Part shown: positions 44,570 through 56,118 of the stretch, in pieces
Numbering within the stretch: the first letter of the stretch is position 1
Layout: the number at the start of each line of letters is the position of its first letter
Source: Chrysopilus asiliformis
Lineage: Eukaryota > Arthropoda > Insecta > Diptera > Rhagionidae
Direction: 5' to 3'
Length of the DNA: 64,000 nt
Assembly (NCBI GenBank): GCA_964034945.1
Contig: OZ035961.1
Location: forward strand, 7,454,501-7,518,500
Made by a program: the position numbers and the translations under genes
Notes under the pieces: generated by a model
Told to the model about the DNA's origin: nothing
Database searches by the model: none
What the model saw: only the letters and a program-made list of their open reading frames with translations

Positions 44570-45805
44570 GGTCCAACTGCATTTTGACGTGTAGATAAGT
44601 TATGTAAAATTATATTCTGAACACATTTTGCAGGAAAAATGTATTCCATTTGTACGGAAGAAGGGGGAAGCAGTTGTCGGATTGCATTTTTATGAGTTGG
44701 GTTATGTAGAATCATATTCTAGGCACATTTTACCTTCATGAATTTTTCAATATGACTCACCGTTTTCGAGGAAATCGCAAAAAACTGTTTTGTTTGTATG
44801 GGTGGGGGGGGGGGGGGGGAGGAGTCGGTACAATTTTGCCCGTTCAAGAACTTAGCCTAGCCAAACACAACGGTACAAAATTTATACAAAAACATTTGAA
44901 ATCTCGAGAACTAATTGAGGCGTTAAAAGCTAGAGTGGACCAACCCACATGTCGAAATCGTGAATTTTTTTGTGTTTGAATCACTATTGCGAGTGAGTTT
45001 TTAGATAAAAATGTTTTGATGCACAAAAGAACATTTCAACATTGAGTAATAAAGTCCACAGAAATTTTTTTTCCAAAACTTTACAGTTAATAATAGTACA
45101 AAAGTGGAAAAGCTTCAAAAATTCGATTATGTGGGTTGGTCCACTCTAGCTTTTAATGCCTCAATTGATATAGAAAGCTGAAATTTTGCATTATTAAAAG
45201 ACATACCTCTTCCGAAAATGAGAAAAATTGAACCACCCATTCCTCTCTCCCATACAAATGTATAAAAGATTTTTGCGATTTTCTCGAAAACGGTTAATTT
45301 TTTTGAAAAATTGTATAAGGAAATTTTTGGAAAAAATACCCAATTTTTTGAATTGAAAAATTCAAAAAAATTGCAAAAATCTCTTTTGTGTTTAGAATAT
45401 GATTCTACGAAATCTGATTCCATGAAATTTTGAATACATAAAAATTCAATTCCTTCCCTCCTCTCCCATACAAATGAAAAAGAGTTTTGCGATTATCTCG
45501 AAAACGGATAATTTCTTCCAAATCGCGTTCCATAAGGTTCTATGGGACGATTAAAGCTTTTAATCGTAAAAAATCGCGACGAAAGCGGATAAGATTTACT
45601 GCTAGAAGTCGTTCTTCCAATTTCCGTTACATATATACATATTAACGAACACAACAACACAAACACATACAGACACACATCCATAGAAATGTTGCGGATT
45701 CATCAAACTGAGTCGATGAGTATGTGCCTCGAGGACGTGAGGGGCTCCGTTTTGAGTTCGTTTTTGGAGTAATTTTAATACCTTTCTTATATGTAAGAAA
45801 AGTAA
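44570..45805. repeat. Two Fam-C copies in head-to-head inversion
   Basis: A forward part (about 44,570-44,960, with 'CACCGTTTTCGAGGAAATCG', a G-run at 44,803-44,820 and 'CCGTTCAAGAACTTAGCCTA') faces a reverse part (about 45,121-45,805, with 'CTCCCATACAAAT', 'TTTTCTCGAAAACGG'). They meet across a ~46-bp inverted repeat (44,914-44,964 with 45,121-45,170) containing AGCTAGAGTGGACCAACCCA. The right end closes with CTTTCTTATATGTAAGAAA. This right half is the intact counterpart of the MITE-split copy at 24.5 kb. Confidence 0.75.
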
Positions 45806-45869
45806 AAAGATAAAAACTTGTGCAAAACATAAATATTCTGAAAATAAATAGAAAACAAATTGAATTCCA

Positions 45870-46090
45870 TTAACACATTGACTGCCATGGCTATCATTAT
45901 TAATAGCCAGTGAAAATTGACACTATGATTCATGAGCGGCCAAGGCTATCATTTTCGATAGCTGGGCCTACAATCTGCATGCATACATACATACATTCAT
46001 ACATACGTACATTCTACATACGTCTACATCTACATGTATTGGCATCTCCCTTACATTTTTGCAAAATTGGTCTGGCAGTCAACGTGTTAA
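45870..46090. mobile_element. TTAA-flanked MITE (piggyBac type), CACATTGACTGCCA ends
   Basis: TTAA + CACATTGACTGCCA and TGGCAGTCAACGTG + TTAA (13 of 14 matching). 221 bp, with (CATA)n-rich interior near 45,980. Same family as 13117 and 44165. Confidence 0.88.
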
Positions 46091-46940
46091 GGTAACTTAT
46101 CTTGAAAGTTGGACAAAGTAAGTTGCACAACAGCTTCCATTTAGGGTTCGATTTTCCAAAATTTGAATATTACAAATAAGTCTAAAAAATTTAAACGCAA
46201 ATAAACCACTTTAAAAGTTCAAAAGAAATAATTCTTTTAAATTTAAATTGTACGATATCTTCCATGTTAGAGGTTTACCTCTAACCATCACACATTTGTA
46301 TTTCAAGAAAAATAAGGCACTGCACCAAGGGTTGAGTGTTCGTTACAGGAAAAGTACCATTCAAAGGATTCTTTTATTGCCACATACGGACATCCGTTGC
46401 ATTCCCAAAGTGGTACGTGCTACTTTAGAAAATGCACGACGTGAAAGGAATCTGGTTTTCATCCTTTATTCGGTTCGACTCTTACGCCAAAAGCATGTTA
46501 CAATTTTAAAGGAATGGACCATTTGGCTGAATAAGAAATTGAAGGAATTCAACCACATGGGAGCTATTTGTTTCTAATTTTTATATTTATGGGAAGGTAG
46601 CTCTCACAAGTTTCATGCAAAACGTGAAATTTTTTCGACATTTACCCAAAGATTGCTTTTTCGTGTCAACATTTATTTGTGTCGGAGAAAACATTATGGC
46701 AGAGGAAAAGTTGATTCTGTGCAGAGATTTTCTTTCCTTATGGAGTTGCTTGAAGTGACTCCATAATAGACATGTTTCCAGGAGTTTTTCTGGATCTAAA
46801 AGTAATTTCATTTTTTTTTTTAAATTATTGAATGAAAGTTTACTGGAACACATATCTGGAATTTTGACCATCAGATGTTGTAAAAATGCCGATAGAGTAT
46901 TGAAGTTTTGTACTCAAAAAGTTATTTCAAACATTTTTTC
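46091..46940. other. Non-coding stretch with one doubtful frame
   Basis: Less AT-biased than its flanks at 46,300-46,560. Apart from the frame listed separately, nothing is recognised. Confidence 0.4.
46248..46577 (+). CDS. Unrecognised 109-codon open frame (doubtful)
   Basis: Open frame of 109 codons in a locally less AT-rich patch, which is why it is listed. The translation is basic and hydrophobic in its second half (LVFILYSVRLLRQ) and I do not recognise a family. No upstream core promoter or flanking splice signals can be argued, and the region is surrounded by repeats. It may be chance or a fragment of a decayed transposon or retrocopy. Confidence 0.15.
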   Translation: MYDIFHVRGLPLTITHLYFKKNKALHQGLSVRYRKSTIQRILLLPHTDIRCIPKVVRATLENARRERNLVFILYSVRLLRQKHVTILKEWTIWLNKKLKEFNHMGAICF

Positions 46941-47008
46941 TTATAAGATATAAGGGGCTGCGCCCCGAATTGCTTCGCGGAGCGCGCGTTTTATTTATCT
47001 ATCTACTA
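46941..47008. repeat. GGGGCTGCGCCCC hairpin and GC-rich palindromes
   Basis: GGGGCTGCGCCCC followed by TTGCTTCGCGGAGCGCGCG stands out in AT-rich sequence immediately upstream of a Fam-A fragment. Probably the end of another repeat that is otherwise lost. Confidence 0.5.
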
Positions 47009-47433
47009 TGTTGGGGCTGGACCCCCGACGAACATCTATGCCAAATTTCTGGCCAATCGGTTCAGTAGTTTCTCCGCGCAAGAGTTATGCTACATTTACA
47101 CGAATGACAAATTTGTCATTTTTTTCTTGTCATTATGTTAATTCCCGTGTAAATGGCATAATTTTTGTAATTTTTTCTGTCAGAAAATGTCAATCTCTCA
47201 TAAAAGAATGAACTTGTCCATTCTTTTATGCCAGATTGTCATTCGTACAAACGCAATATTAGTTATGACAAAAGTTGAATACCGTATGCCTATGTGGGAA
47301 CCAGAACTACCACAGACACTCAGCCAAATTTCAAGTCAATCGGTTCAACCGTTTTTGCGTGAAAAAGGAACACACAGACAGACAGACAGACAGCCAGACA
47401 TCAACTCATTTTTATATATTAGTATGATTTTGT
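47009..47433 (+). repeat. Fam-A interspersed repeat, copy 5, interrupted
   Basis: Left piece from TATGTTGGGGCTGG to GTAGTTTCTCCGCGCAAGAG, then a ~180-bp foreign segment, then the right piece from CCGTATGCCTATG to TTTTTATATATTAGTATGAT. Compared with copy 3, the middle (AACATAGAGGG...GCTACTTTT) is replaced. The (CAGA)n run before the end is present. Confidence 0.8.
47083..47267. mobile_element. Small inverted-repeat insert in Fam-A copy 5
   Basis: AGTTATG occurs at both edges (47083-47089 and 47261-47267), a possible 7-bp target duplication. Near the ends, ACGAATGACA and TGTCATTCGT are inverted. Inside is a perfect 12-bp hairpin CATAAAAGAATG / CATTCTTTTATG (47199-47210 with 47219-47230) and the palindrome AATGACAAATTTGTCATT. 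Boundaries are approximate. Confidence 0.6.
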
Positions 47434-49238
47434 TAGAATTTTTAATTCACATTTAAAATGATAAAATGTCAACTGCGCTAGCGAAAATATATCTTGTATT
47501 ATAAAAGTTGATTTTTTTATCTTTAATATTTGGAGTCTGTGCAACAGAGGATTTTTCAAGGTAAGGAATATTTACTTTGTAAATTTTTGTAGTCAAGTAT
47601 CGCCTGGCATCTTGCCCATAAGTTCAAATGATGCTAAAGATTTTTTTTTTTGAATTTTCCATAGAAAATTGTGGCACAACACATGGGCAGCATGTCCCTT
47701 TTAGTCACAAGTACACTCTCATGGATTTCTAGCACAGAAAATTTTATCTTTATCGCTGTTATAGTCAAGCTTTCAGAATTGGAGTACAAATATTTGCCAA
47801 TCAATAACAAAGCGGAAAGTGAATTTCTCTTTAAAACAGCAACAACAGCCGAAAAGCCTAGCAAAGTTTGTAAAAACGACTTCATGGGTACCAAAAAAAA
47901 GGACGCGAATTCCACTTTCTTAAAGTAAATTAAAACAATGGAAAAAGTTCAGGAAGGAGCAGAGAAAAAAAATACTGTTTCGTCAAGTAAATTTGAACAT
48001 CGCAAGAACTTTGCAATTATGCAAATACTTGTCGGACGTTTCGTCGGACGGAGGATTGTGGTCGATGAGAAGGAGAAATCACATTCAGGAATATGACAAT
48101 GAGGATTGTGGCGAAGGACGGTTGAATGTAAATCACAAAAAGGGTGTTTTTGGGTAAGGAAGAATTTCAAGAGTAAGGGGATGTAATTTAGAATGCAAAT
48201 TAGTTTCTTTTTCCTGACTACCGAAAACAGAGTGGCCAGTCATGTTCGCAACTTACCAAAAAAGTGAAAAAGTCTTTTAAAAAAAAACTCAGATTTCTTT
48301 TCCCAGTCTTTTGGTATAATTTTGAAGCGAGTGCACGCCTGATGGAATTTTCCGGTCCTGTCGTACCACAATGAGATTTTTATTTATTTGAATTACAAAG
48401 AAAAGTGTCGTCAATATCAACTGATGAGGGCTTCCATTCTCAGAGGGTGCTTTATTGTGTCCCTTTCCCCACTCTGAGAAGTTTGCTTTGCAGATAAAAA
48501 TATCCCTCAAATTTTTCGATAATCGGGACAATTGTCATTTAAATATTTTTTACAGCATTTTCCAATTTTCCCAAAAAAATAAATCTCTGATGAAACCTTT
48601 TTGCTCGCTATTAATACTTTTTTTTGTAATTAACATTTATAAATGGTTTCATTAAAGTAATAAATAATAATAATTAAAAATTCATAGCACTGGTACACAT
48701 TGTATAGGGTTAACTTGGTTATATCCATTGAAATATTATAATTGCTTAAAAATTATGTTGTATAATGATGACTGGTATTCCCATATTTTGAAAGCATTTA
48801 ATTAGCTTGCTTTTTTGCTCATCTGTCAGGTTCAAATCTTGTAATCTATTTTAGACTCTCTTCCAGTCATCTGAATGGCTTAAAATTTCGGACGCATACA
48901 AAACTCCGATGGCAATGCAATACGTGTGCATATATTAGAAAAAAAACACAAAATGGTGGCTGCCAGATCCAGGGCCGTACCAAGGCAAATTGGCGCCCGG
49001 GACGAAACCTGTATTTTGCACCCTTTTGATGAAAAAAGTTGAAAAAACACATTTTTGTTTATGCTTAAATTTTAAAAAGCCTATCAGACTTTAGCTAGTA
49101 ATTATCTAGTTAAAAAAGTTCTTTGGTATGCAATAAAAATTGCGCCGCAGTCAATTTTTTTGTAAAAATGTCTGATGTGCACAGCACATGACTTTCTTAT
49201 ACAAAATCTACGTTTCTTCACAATTTACCTAAATATTA
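47434..49238. other. Non-coding stretch, one hAT-like end
   Basis: At about 48,970 'CAGGGCCGTACCAAGGCAAA' with TTGGCGCCCGGGAC looks like a hAT-type terminal sequence, but no partner end is found. Frames on both strands at 47.63-47.93 kb overlap and are unrecognised. No gene seen. Confidence 0.45.
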
Positions 49239-49510
49239 GTTTATATAAAAATATGAATTTTTATTTTACAAAATCTGAAATATCTCGATAACGGTGAAAA
49301 AATATCGATTTACGGTAAAGGGGAAAAATGTAGAAAATTTTAATACATTCTGTCATTAACTGTACTTTCGAAAAATCGTTAGTTTACAAGCAATTCGCAA
49401 AATTTTTTTTTTTTATTTTTAATGATAATATCTCGAAAACGGTAAAAGATAGTGGATAATGGTAAAAAACGAAATTATGGCAAATATTATTCTATTCAAT
49501 TCATCTTATA
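49239..49510 (-). repeat. Fam-E fragment
   Basis: Contains, in reverse, the 'ACCGTTATCTTTTACCGTTAT'-type phrases and 'GTTAGTTTACAAGCAATTCGC' found in the Fam-E copy at 52.75-52.95 kb. Both ends of the family are absent. Confidence 0.6.
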
Positions 49511-49734
49511 CATTAATGTCTGAGGAAAGAAGTGGTAGGCAACCCTTAAATTGACTTAACAGATGTTATAGAAGAGCTTCTTCATACTTTGTCCTGTGTG
49601 AGGCCCGAATTCGACGCCAAATATCTGAAAATGACATATAAAGTGCCACGACGCCTAAGAAAAGTCAATTCTACAAGATATCTTGTTGACTTCGAAGGCA
49701 AAAATAAATATGAATTATTCAAGTGGAAGAAATT

Positions 49735-50490
49735 ATAAACAAATTTATTTAAATTTTTCCATACGATGCACAGTTTTTGAGAAAACAGGAAAAAAGTATT
49801 TCATTTGTATGCGAGAGGGGGAAGCAGAGATCCGATTTGGACATTTTACATTTGAATTTGACACACCGTTTTCGAAAAAATCGCAAAAAACTGTTTCGTT
49901 GCTATCGGGAGAGGGGGAGATAATGGTCCAATTTTGCCCGTTCAAAAACTTAGCCTAGCCATTTATGGGAAACGTATCTATTCAAAATTTCAAGTTTCTA
50001 GCTCAATGCTTTCGAAAGTTATGGTGTTCACGGACAGACGCACGGACAGACGGACAGACAGACACACAGACAGACGGCCAGACAGACGGACAGACAGACG
50101 GACAGACAGACAGACAGACGGACAGACAGACGGACAGACAGACGGACAGACAGACGGACAGACAGACGGACAGACAGACGGACAGACAGACGGACAGACA
50201 GACGGACAGACAGACGGACAGACAGACGGACAGACAGACGGACAGATAGACGGACAGACAGACGGACAGACAGACGGACAGACAGACGGACAGACAGACG
50301 GACAGACGGACAGACGGACAGACAGACGGACAGACAGACGGACAGACAGACGGACAGACAGACGGACAGACAGACGGACGGACATGCGGAAATCAAAATG
50401 TTTTGTCGTACTAAACACCCTGGTGTGGTTCATTTTTCTGTCCGATGATTGGTTCGATGCGTTACAAACGGTATACTAAATCTAATATAC
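49735..50490 (+). repeat. Fam-C repeat with expanded GACAGACGGACA array
   Basis: Two modules ('ACAGTTTTTGAGAAAACAGG...TTTGTATGCGAGAGGGGGAAG' and 'CACCGTTTTCGAAAAAATCG') lead to 'GTTCAAAAACTTAGCCTAGC', the array, and the tail 'GATTGGTTCGATGCGTTACA' + AACGGTATACTAAATC. The same order in reverse is at 58.3-58.9 kb, where the CTGTC run is only ~30 bases. Confidence 0.85.
50030..50392 (+). repeat. (GACAGACGGACA)n minisatellite
   Basis: About 30 copies of a 12-base unit with rare variants (GACAGATAGACG). It lies where other Fam-B and Fam-C copies have 30-70 bases of the same run, so it is an expansion inside the repeat. Open frames of up to 181 aa (QTDRQTDG or SVRLSV patterns) are artefacts. Confidence 0.95.
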
Positions 50491-51843
50491 TTCTATATGA
50501 CATATCATATAGAGTATACAAATCAGTAAAAATCTTAAACCTATTCTTTAAAGACATTGCAAACTATAGCTTTCCTGATACTGTATTAATAAAATAATTT
50601 TAAATGGAACGGGTAAAATTCCCTTAAGCAATGTTTTGTTAAAAATTCAAATTATTTTCCACTACATTTGCATAATAATTTAGTTTATTCCTATACAGTG
50701 AAAAGCACAACTTGAATTATATTTAGACATTTCGGATGCGTTTCAAAGAAATAATCTCAACAGTGAAAAGAAAATTTCATTTCAAAAATTAGTTTATTTT
50801 ATGGTTATCCTTAAATTGGGTTCGAGTTGTCCACATAACTAAAGGTAACGAACCCATTTCTCAAATATTATATTTCTGGGGAAATATCACAATATTATAA
50901 TGTTTTAATATTCAAAACACGTCCAGTTGCTTTAATAAGGTTAGCAAAACGGAAATTTTATATTTAAACAGTGGCCATGGAATCGTGTGAAAATTGCAAA
51001 CTCAACCATAACTTTACTTTCATTTACCGAGAAATCTCTTGCTTGTAAATTTTAGTGCTGGAACCGAATCCATTTATTAATTTTACTTCAAACGATAAGT
51101 GAATAACAAAACTGTGTAGGGTTGAAGTTTTGTGCTGGAAGCATTTAAAAGTTTTTCAAAAAAAAAAAGTCCATTCTATAGAAAATGTGAAAATTCGAAC
51201 TTTCTAAAACCATTTGCATATTTTTTGTATTTCATATATTCTATCTGTAAAAATGTTTTGATTGTTTAACGCTAAAACGGTTCAGAAAATTTTGAAAGGA
51301 AAAACTGAAAGGAAAAATCGATTTATGTTTAAAATGCCTGAAGATGTTTTTCCTTACAATACAAATGCTAACAGTAGAAAACCAGTCGCATTTCAATGCA
51401 CAAAAAGTAGAAATGGAAAAATTTCATTGTTCTGCAACAAAATGTAACTAAGATGCAAAAAAACTCCAAAAAAAAAAAAAACAGAATATTACACGAATGA
51501 AAAATATTTATCTCGCAAGGTGAAAATTCAAGATTTTTTGTTTTGATGTCATGCAATGGTTGTAAGACCCCAATTCGCATTATACTTTGGCTCTAATAAA
51601 TAATTTTGGTCAATTAGAACAAAATTTGTGAACACTCGCGTTATGAAAGTCCTATGTTTGAAGCTTTTGAATAAACAAATATAAAATTTTTAATTTCTTT
51701 AAGTGATAGTTATTGGATGGTTGAACTTATATTAAGTTTACTACACAAATAACCACAAATTTAACAAAATTTGATTTAATAAAGGCATGTTTTTGTTACA
51801 TACAGTTTATAAAAACAATCAAATGAAGTTTTATATAACGAAC
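50491..51843. other. AT-rich non-coding stretch
   Basis: No gene, RNA or element end recognised. Confidence 0.45.
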
Positions 51844-53111
51844 TAGCTTGCATACCCGTCGTTGTCTTGTCGGGTTAAGTTTTTTCAATTATTTTTATTT
51901 TTTATGGTCTATGTTGGAGCTACACTTCAGGCCAATCGGCACAGTAGTTTCCTCGCGAAAGGGTAACATAGAGGAAGAGCTAAGTTTCGAGATCACTTTA
52001 CCCCGTCCCCTTACTCCCCCCACCCCTTACTCCCCCACCCCTCGCGCTACTTTTCCGTATGCCTATGTTGGAACCAGAACTACCACAGACACTCATGCCA
52101 CATTTCACGTCAATCGGTTCAGCCGTTTTTGCGTGAAAGAGAAACAGACAGACAGACACCAACTCATTTTTACTTTCTTCTACGGAGTATAATAAAGTAT
52201 TGTATTCATGAAAAATTTCGACCTCTTAATTTTGCCTAAAAAACATTTCCCGATCACTCCTGAGTCGATTGGAGTCATATTAAAAAAATGTCTTTCTGTC
52301 TGTCAGTCTGTCTGTCAGTCTGTCTGTCAGTCTGTCTGTCAGTCTGTCAGTCTGTGTACAAGATTTCTCAAAAACTAATAGAGCTAGCGCCATGAAATTT
52401 TATAGGCATGTTGGGTCCTGAAATGGGACGATCCTATCAACTTTTGGTGGAAATCCGTTAACCGGAAGTATCCAAAATGGCGGTTTTTCAAAAATCGCAA
52501 TTTCGTTTTTCTCGATTTACTCCCAAACTACGCGTTTTTTAGTGGCCTTAAGTATGACAAAACTTGGAGAAAATAAAATTTCCCACACTTTTGTCTTTAG
52601 CTATAACTCGATATCTCCACCTGTTATCGAGATAAACCGTTATTTCCAAAAAAAACAGTTTTTTGCGATTATCTCGAAAACTAACGGGTTTTTGCTGACT
52701 GAATGTATGAAGTGAATTAATGAGACTGGCATTCTGCACAATTTTGTTTCTTACCGTTATCCGTTATCTTTTACCGTTATTGAGATATTTTCATTAATAT
52801 GTAAAAAATCATATGTTTGCGAATAATTTGCAAACTAACGGTTTTTCGACAAATCAGTTAAAAGAATAATTAAAGATGTTAACATTTTCTACATTTTTGC
52901 CATTTACCGTAAATTGATATCTTTTACAGTTCTCAAGTTATCTCAAATTTTGTACGTTTTTGATATTTTTGAATAAACCAAGAATTTATTGGGAGGTCGT
53001 CTTAGGTTGACAACGCGACAGGGCTCTAGCGTAAATTGCGCAGGGTCGTATATTTTGTAGAAGAAAGTTTTGTGTTGACCACAACTGATATTTTTTATAT
53101 ATTAGTATGAT
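51844..53111 (+). repeat. Fam-A interspersed repeat, copy 4, split by Fam-E
   Basis: ACTAGCTTGCATACCCG (51844) to CCAACTCATTTTT (52171), then Fam-E, then TTTTTATATATTAGTATGAT (from 53092). Removing 52172-53091 plus one TTTTT restores exactly the end seen in copy 3, so Fam-E inserted here after Fam-A did. The first module carries an extra TTACTCCCCCACCCC duplication. Confidence 0.9.
52172..53091 (+). repeat. Fam-E repeat, copy 3, complete, inserted in Fam-A
   Basis: Starts ACTTTCTTCTACGGAG and ends TTGACCACAACTGATAT; TTTTT lies on both sides, a likely 5-bp duplication. Contains (CTGTCAGT)n at 52,298-52,354, 'ATTTCTCAAAAACTAATAGA', 'TCCAAAATGGCGGTTTTTCA' and repeated 'TTACCGTTAT' phrases. Non-coding. 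This copy fixes both family ends. Confidence 0.88.
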
Positions 53112-55586
53112 TAGTATGATGATTTAAATATTTATTTCCATATCAACATTTCATATCTCAAATTAATCTGATCTACCGGCTAAATTTCCAATTAATTACA
53201 TTAAATACATTAATTACATCTGATTGTTATCACCGGATTGAGTATTTAGGCTTGAGAAAAGAAACGAAACTTCTTTGTGATTGAAATTACTAACCGGTTA
53301 CTAACTCATTAGCGATGTAGTTTCGCGAGCGGGGCTACTATGAATGCCCTTTGATTAATGACAAACAAACTTTCATTTTTCAAAACCATTCATGTAAAGT
53401 TACATGATGATACCGCAATGGGATTATATTTTTTTATGATTGGTATGGCAGTGGTGTGAAAATTAAGGTTCTATCTTAATTGGATAAAAATTGATTTAAA
53501 AAAAATTAGTTTGACGAGGGATGGAAATGTGTTGCTTACCCTACTATTTAACTTTTTCTTGGCAAATGCAAAGTTAGGTAAACTTTAGTTTTAATGGGGC
53601 TTTCAAAATATGTAATAAGTTTTTACAGCGTGTTAGGCGAGAGGGGAATAAAAAAAAACCATGTTTAAATATAGGTTCCACTACCCTATTAAAGTAATTT
53701 TAAATTTATCTTTTCGCAATTTCATTCTAGTCTCAAAAAGAAAACTTTTGATTTTTGTTTCGTTATGGTCAAAAGAAGGGGTTTCCCCCCTTTAAACTGG
53801 TTTTTTACTATAGCATATCCAAAAATTAGCAAAATCGGCAGGGTCGGGGTCGAAGTTTCGTCAACAACAACAAAAAAAAAATGCCAAGAAAAATTCTAGC
53901 CGACAGGTTTTTCGGGGAATTGTTTTTCTGTAAAAATGAACTTTCCTATTTTCTTAACACTAACTTTTTCCAAAAAAAAATATATTGAATCCGCGAAAGG
54001 TTTGTTGCAGAGATTTGTATGTCAAAATGTAAGGAAATTGTTTTCAGTTTTCAAGAAAAATTTTCACCGTTAATAACAAAAACGTGCCCAGTAGTCGATT
54101 TTAATAGTCAAACAACAAAAATGAAAACAAAACAAACTCAACCAATTTGTCAGCCTTTTTGGTGACAATTTAAATACAAATATTTGAAGATCGCAAAAAA
54201 TTACAGTGAAAAACATTTCCCATTTCGTTGATCTAATCGATAATCCTTGATAAACAATCACGACATGTGAAGGCGTTATCCTGTGGAAAACACTTTCATT
54301 AAAATAAATCACTGTTCATTCCATTTAGGGATGAAATCGATATCCAAAGTGTTTGCTCAATTCAAAGTAGGTCACTGCATTAAAGTGAAATTTAATATCC
54401 TCTAGAAAGTAATATCAACACTATGAGCATCATAAATGGCACATAATTCAAAAAAGAAAAAAGAAAAAAAATAATGGAGAACTAATAATAATAATAATGG
54501 CACAACCGATGTAAACTGGATACGAGAAACTGATCCGAATCATTACATACTTTCATTTTGGTTGCAAACCGTGCCAAAAACGATATATTTTGGTGTGGTA
54601 TACATAAGATATGTCCATATATTTGTAAATAAAAGTATCCTAAACAAACTGCGTCTGCTAGACGTAGGGCAAGTCATAGAAAAGTATCATATCTCACCCA
54701 ATTGTTACATTTAATAAAGTGCGCCTGAAGGGCAAATCATAAAGGCAGTCAATCGCGTTCGTCCCATCTTATAAATGTTGGTTGGCCCAAAAAGGATAAA
54801 TAGAAAATATTCAAGTATACTAAAATTTAACCGTCTTTATCAGGATACGTTGAGTAGGTATACATATGTTGCCACGTGCACTTATTCTGAAGGATGTTGT
54901 CTAAGAGTAACATTAGATGGACCTGGCGTAGACATCGGATCGTCATTGTAAGTTGAAGTTTGAGATGAAATGAAACTGCGAAATCAGTTCGTCAATGGAG
55001 AAGGTCCTTATCGATATAATTTTTCGGTCAGCAACCCTTTTCAGTCCGTCATTGGCAATGTAGAAATGACAAGGACACGGGTTTTATGTTGTTTTCTTTT
55101 CAAGGATTTTCTGTTAAGTGCTGGCCATTTAAGATACTATAATTACTTACTATATTTCTGTTATGACTATCGTTTTCGGTACTAAAATTTTCTAAAATGA
55201 AATTTTATTCCACAATGGAATTCGATTTTTTACGAAAAACTCTCTCTATTCTGCAGACTTGATAGCTTATCAGTTTCAGTAGAGTATACTAGCGGGTAGC
55301 AGGACTTGATAGTATTCTGGAATTATGCTATTATGGTTAAACTTAACGATGTGCAGTATAGTTGTTGCGCTAGTAAAATTTCCAGATCAGATATAGCAAT
55401 GCATTATTCTGAAAGTAATCCAATAAAATCCCAAATAGTCGCTTATCAATGTCGGGAGCATTATTTTTATGGTTGGTTTAAAAAAGTTAATGATGCTAAA
55501 AACACATCATGCAAATGATTTTTTAAGAAATTCTTGAGTAATAATATGTTACAGACTATATAGGACAAAATTGGTCTTTTGTCAGA
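53112..55586. other. AT-rich non-coding stretch, 2.5 kb
   Basis: No gene, RNA or element end recognised; short (AAT)n at 54,485-54,500. The 70-80-aa frames have no recognisable motif. Confidence 0.45.
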
Positions 55587-55610
55587 CTCAGTGGCGTAGC
55601 TACTGGGAGC
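55587..55610 (+). mobile_element. Solo hAT-like end CAGTGGCGTAGCTACTGGGA
   Basis: CAGTGGCGTAGCTAC is a common form of hAT terminal repeat in insects. No inverted partner is found in the following kilobase, so this is a remnant or a coincidence. It lies directly before the AGATAG array. Confidence 0.4.
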
Positions 55611-55629
55611 ACGGATCAGAAGGGTGAAA

Positions 55630-55810
55630 AATTAGATAGATAGTTAGAAGATATATAGAAGATAGATAGAAGATAGATAGAAGATATATACAAGGTAGAT
55701 AGAATATAGATAGAAGATAGATAGATGATAGATAGAAGATAGATAGAAGATAGATAGAAGATAGATAGAAGATAGATAGAAGACAGATAGAAGATAGATA
55801 GAAGATAGCG
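55630..55810 (+). repeat. (ATAGATAGAAG)n microsatellite
   Basis: About 16 copies of an 11-base unit with 7-base and 4-base length variants. Minus-strand frames (LSIFYLSSIY pattern) are artefacts. Confidence 0.95.
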
Positions 55811-56118
55811 AATCAATTGTGACGTCAATGTAAAAAACGTGTAAATGCCATCTTACTTGGTATATTTGGAAAGAAAATTTCTGGAACATCCCATCCGCGC
55901 CCAAAAAACGACTTTTCCCACTTCAATTTTCTGGACCCATTAGATTCTTAAATTGCAAGTCAAATGTGACCTATTACCAAAATTTCGTGGGGGGATAAAT
56001 TTCTTTTGTTTTCAGAAAAGACTTTTTTCCCTGTACTATAAAATTTCTGGTGCACAAAGTGATTCATATTGCATTTTATATATCGACTCCTTCGTGCAAG
56101 ACTATTGTAAGTCGAAAC
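55811..56118. other. Non-coding spacer
   Basis: No gene or repeat recognised between the microsatellite and Fam-B. Confidence 0.45.

Noticed and set aside
49934..50479. 181-residue frame and minus-strand SVRLSV frames
   Set aside because: Readings of the GACAGACGGACA minisatellite within Fam-C.
55616..55904. Minus-strand frames with LSIFYLSSIY repeats
   Set aside because: Readings of the ATAGATAGAAG microsatellite.
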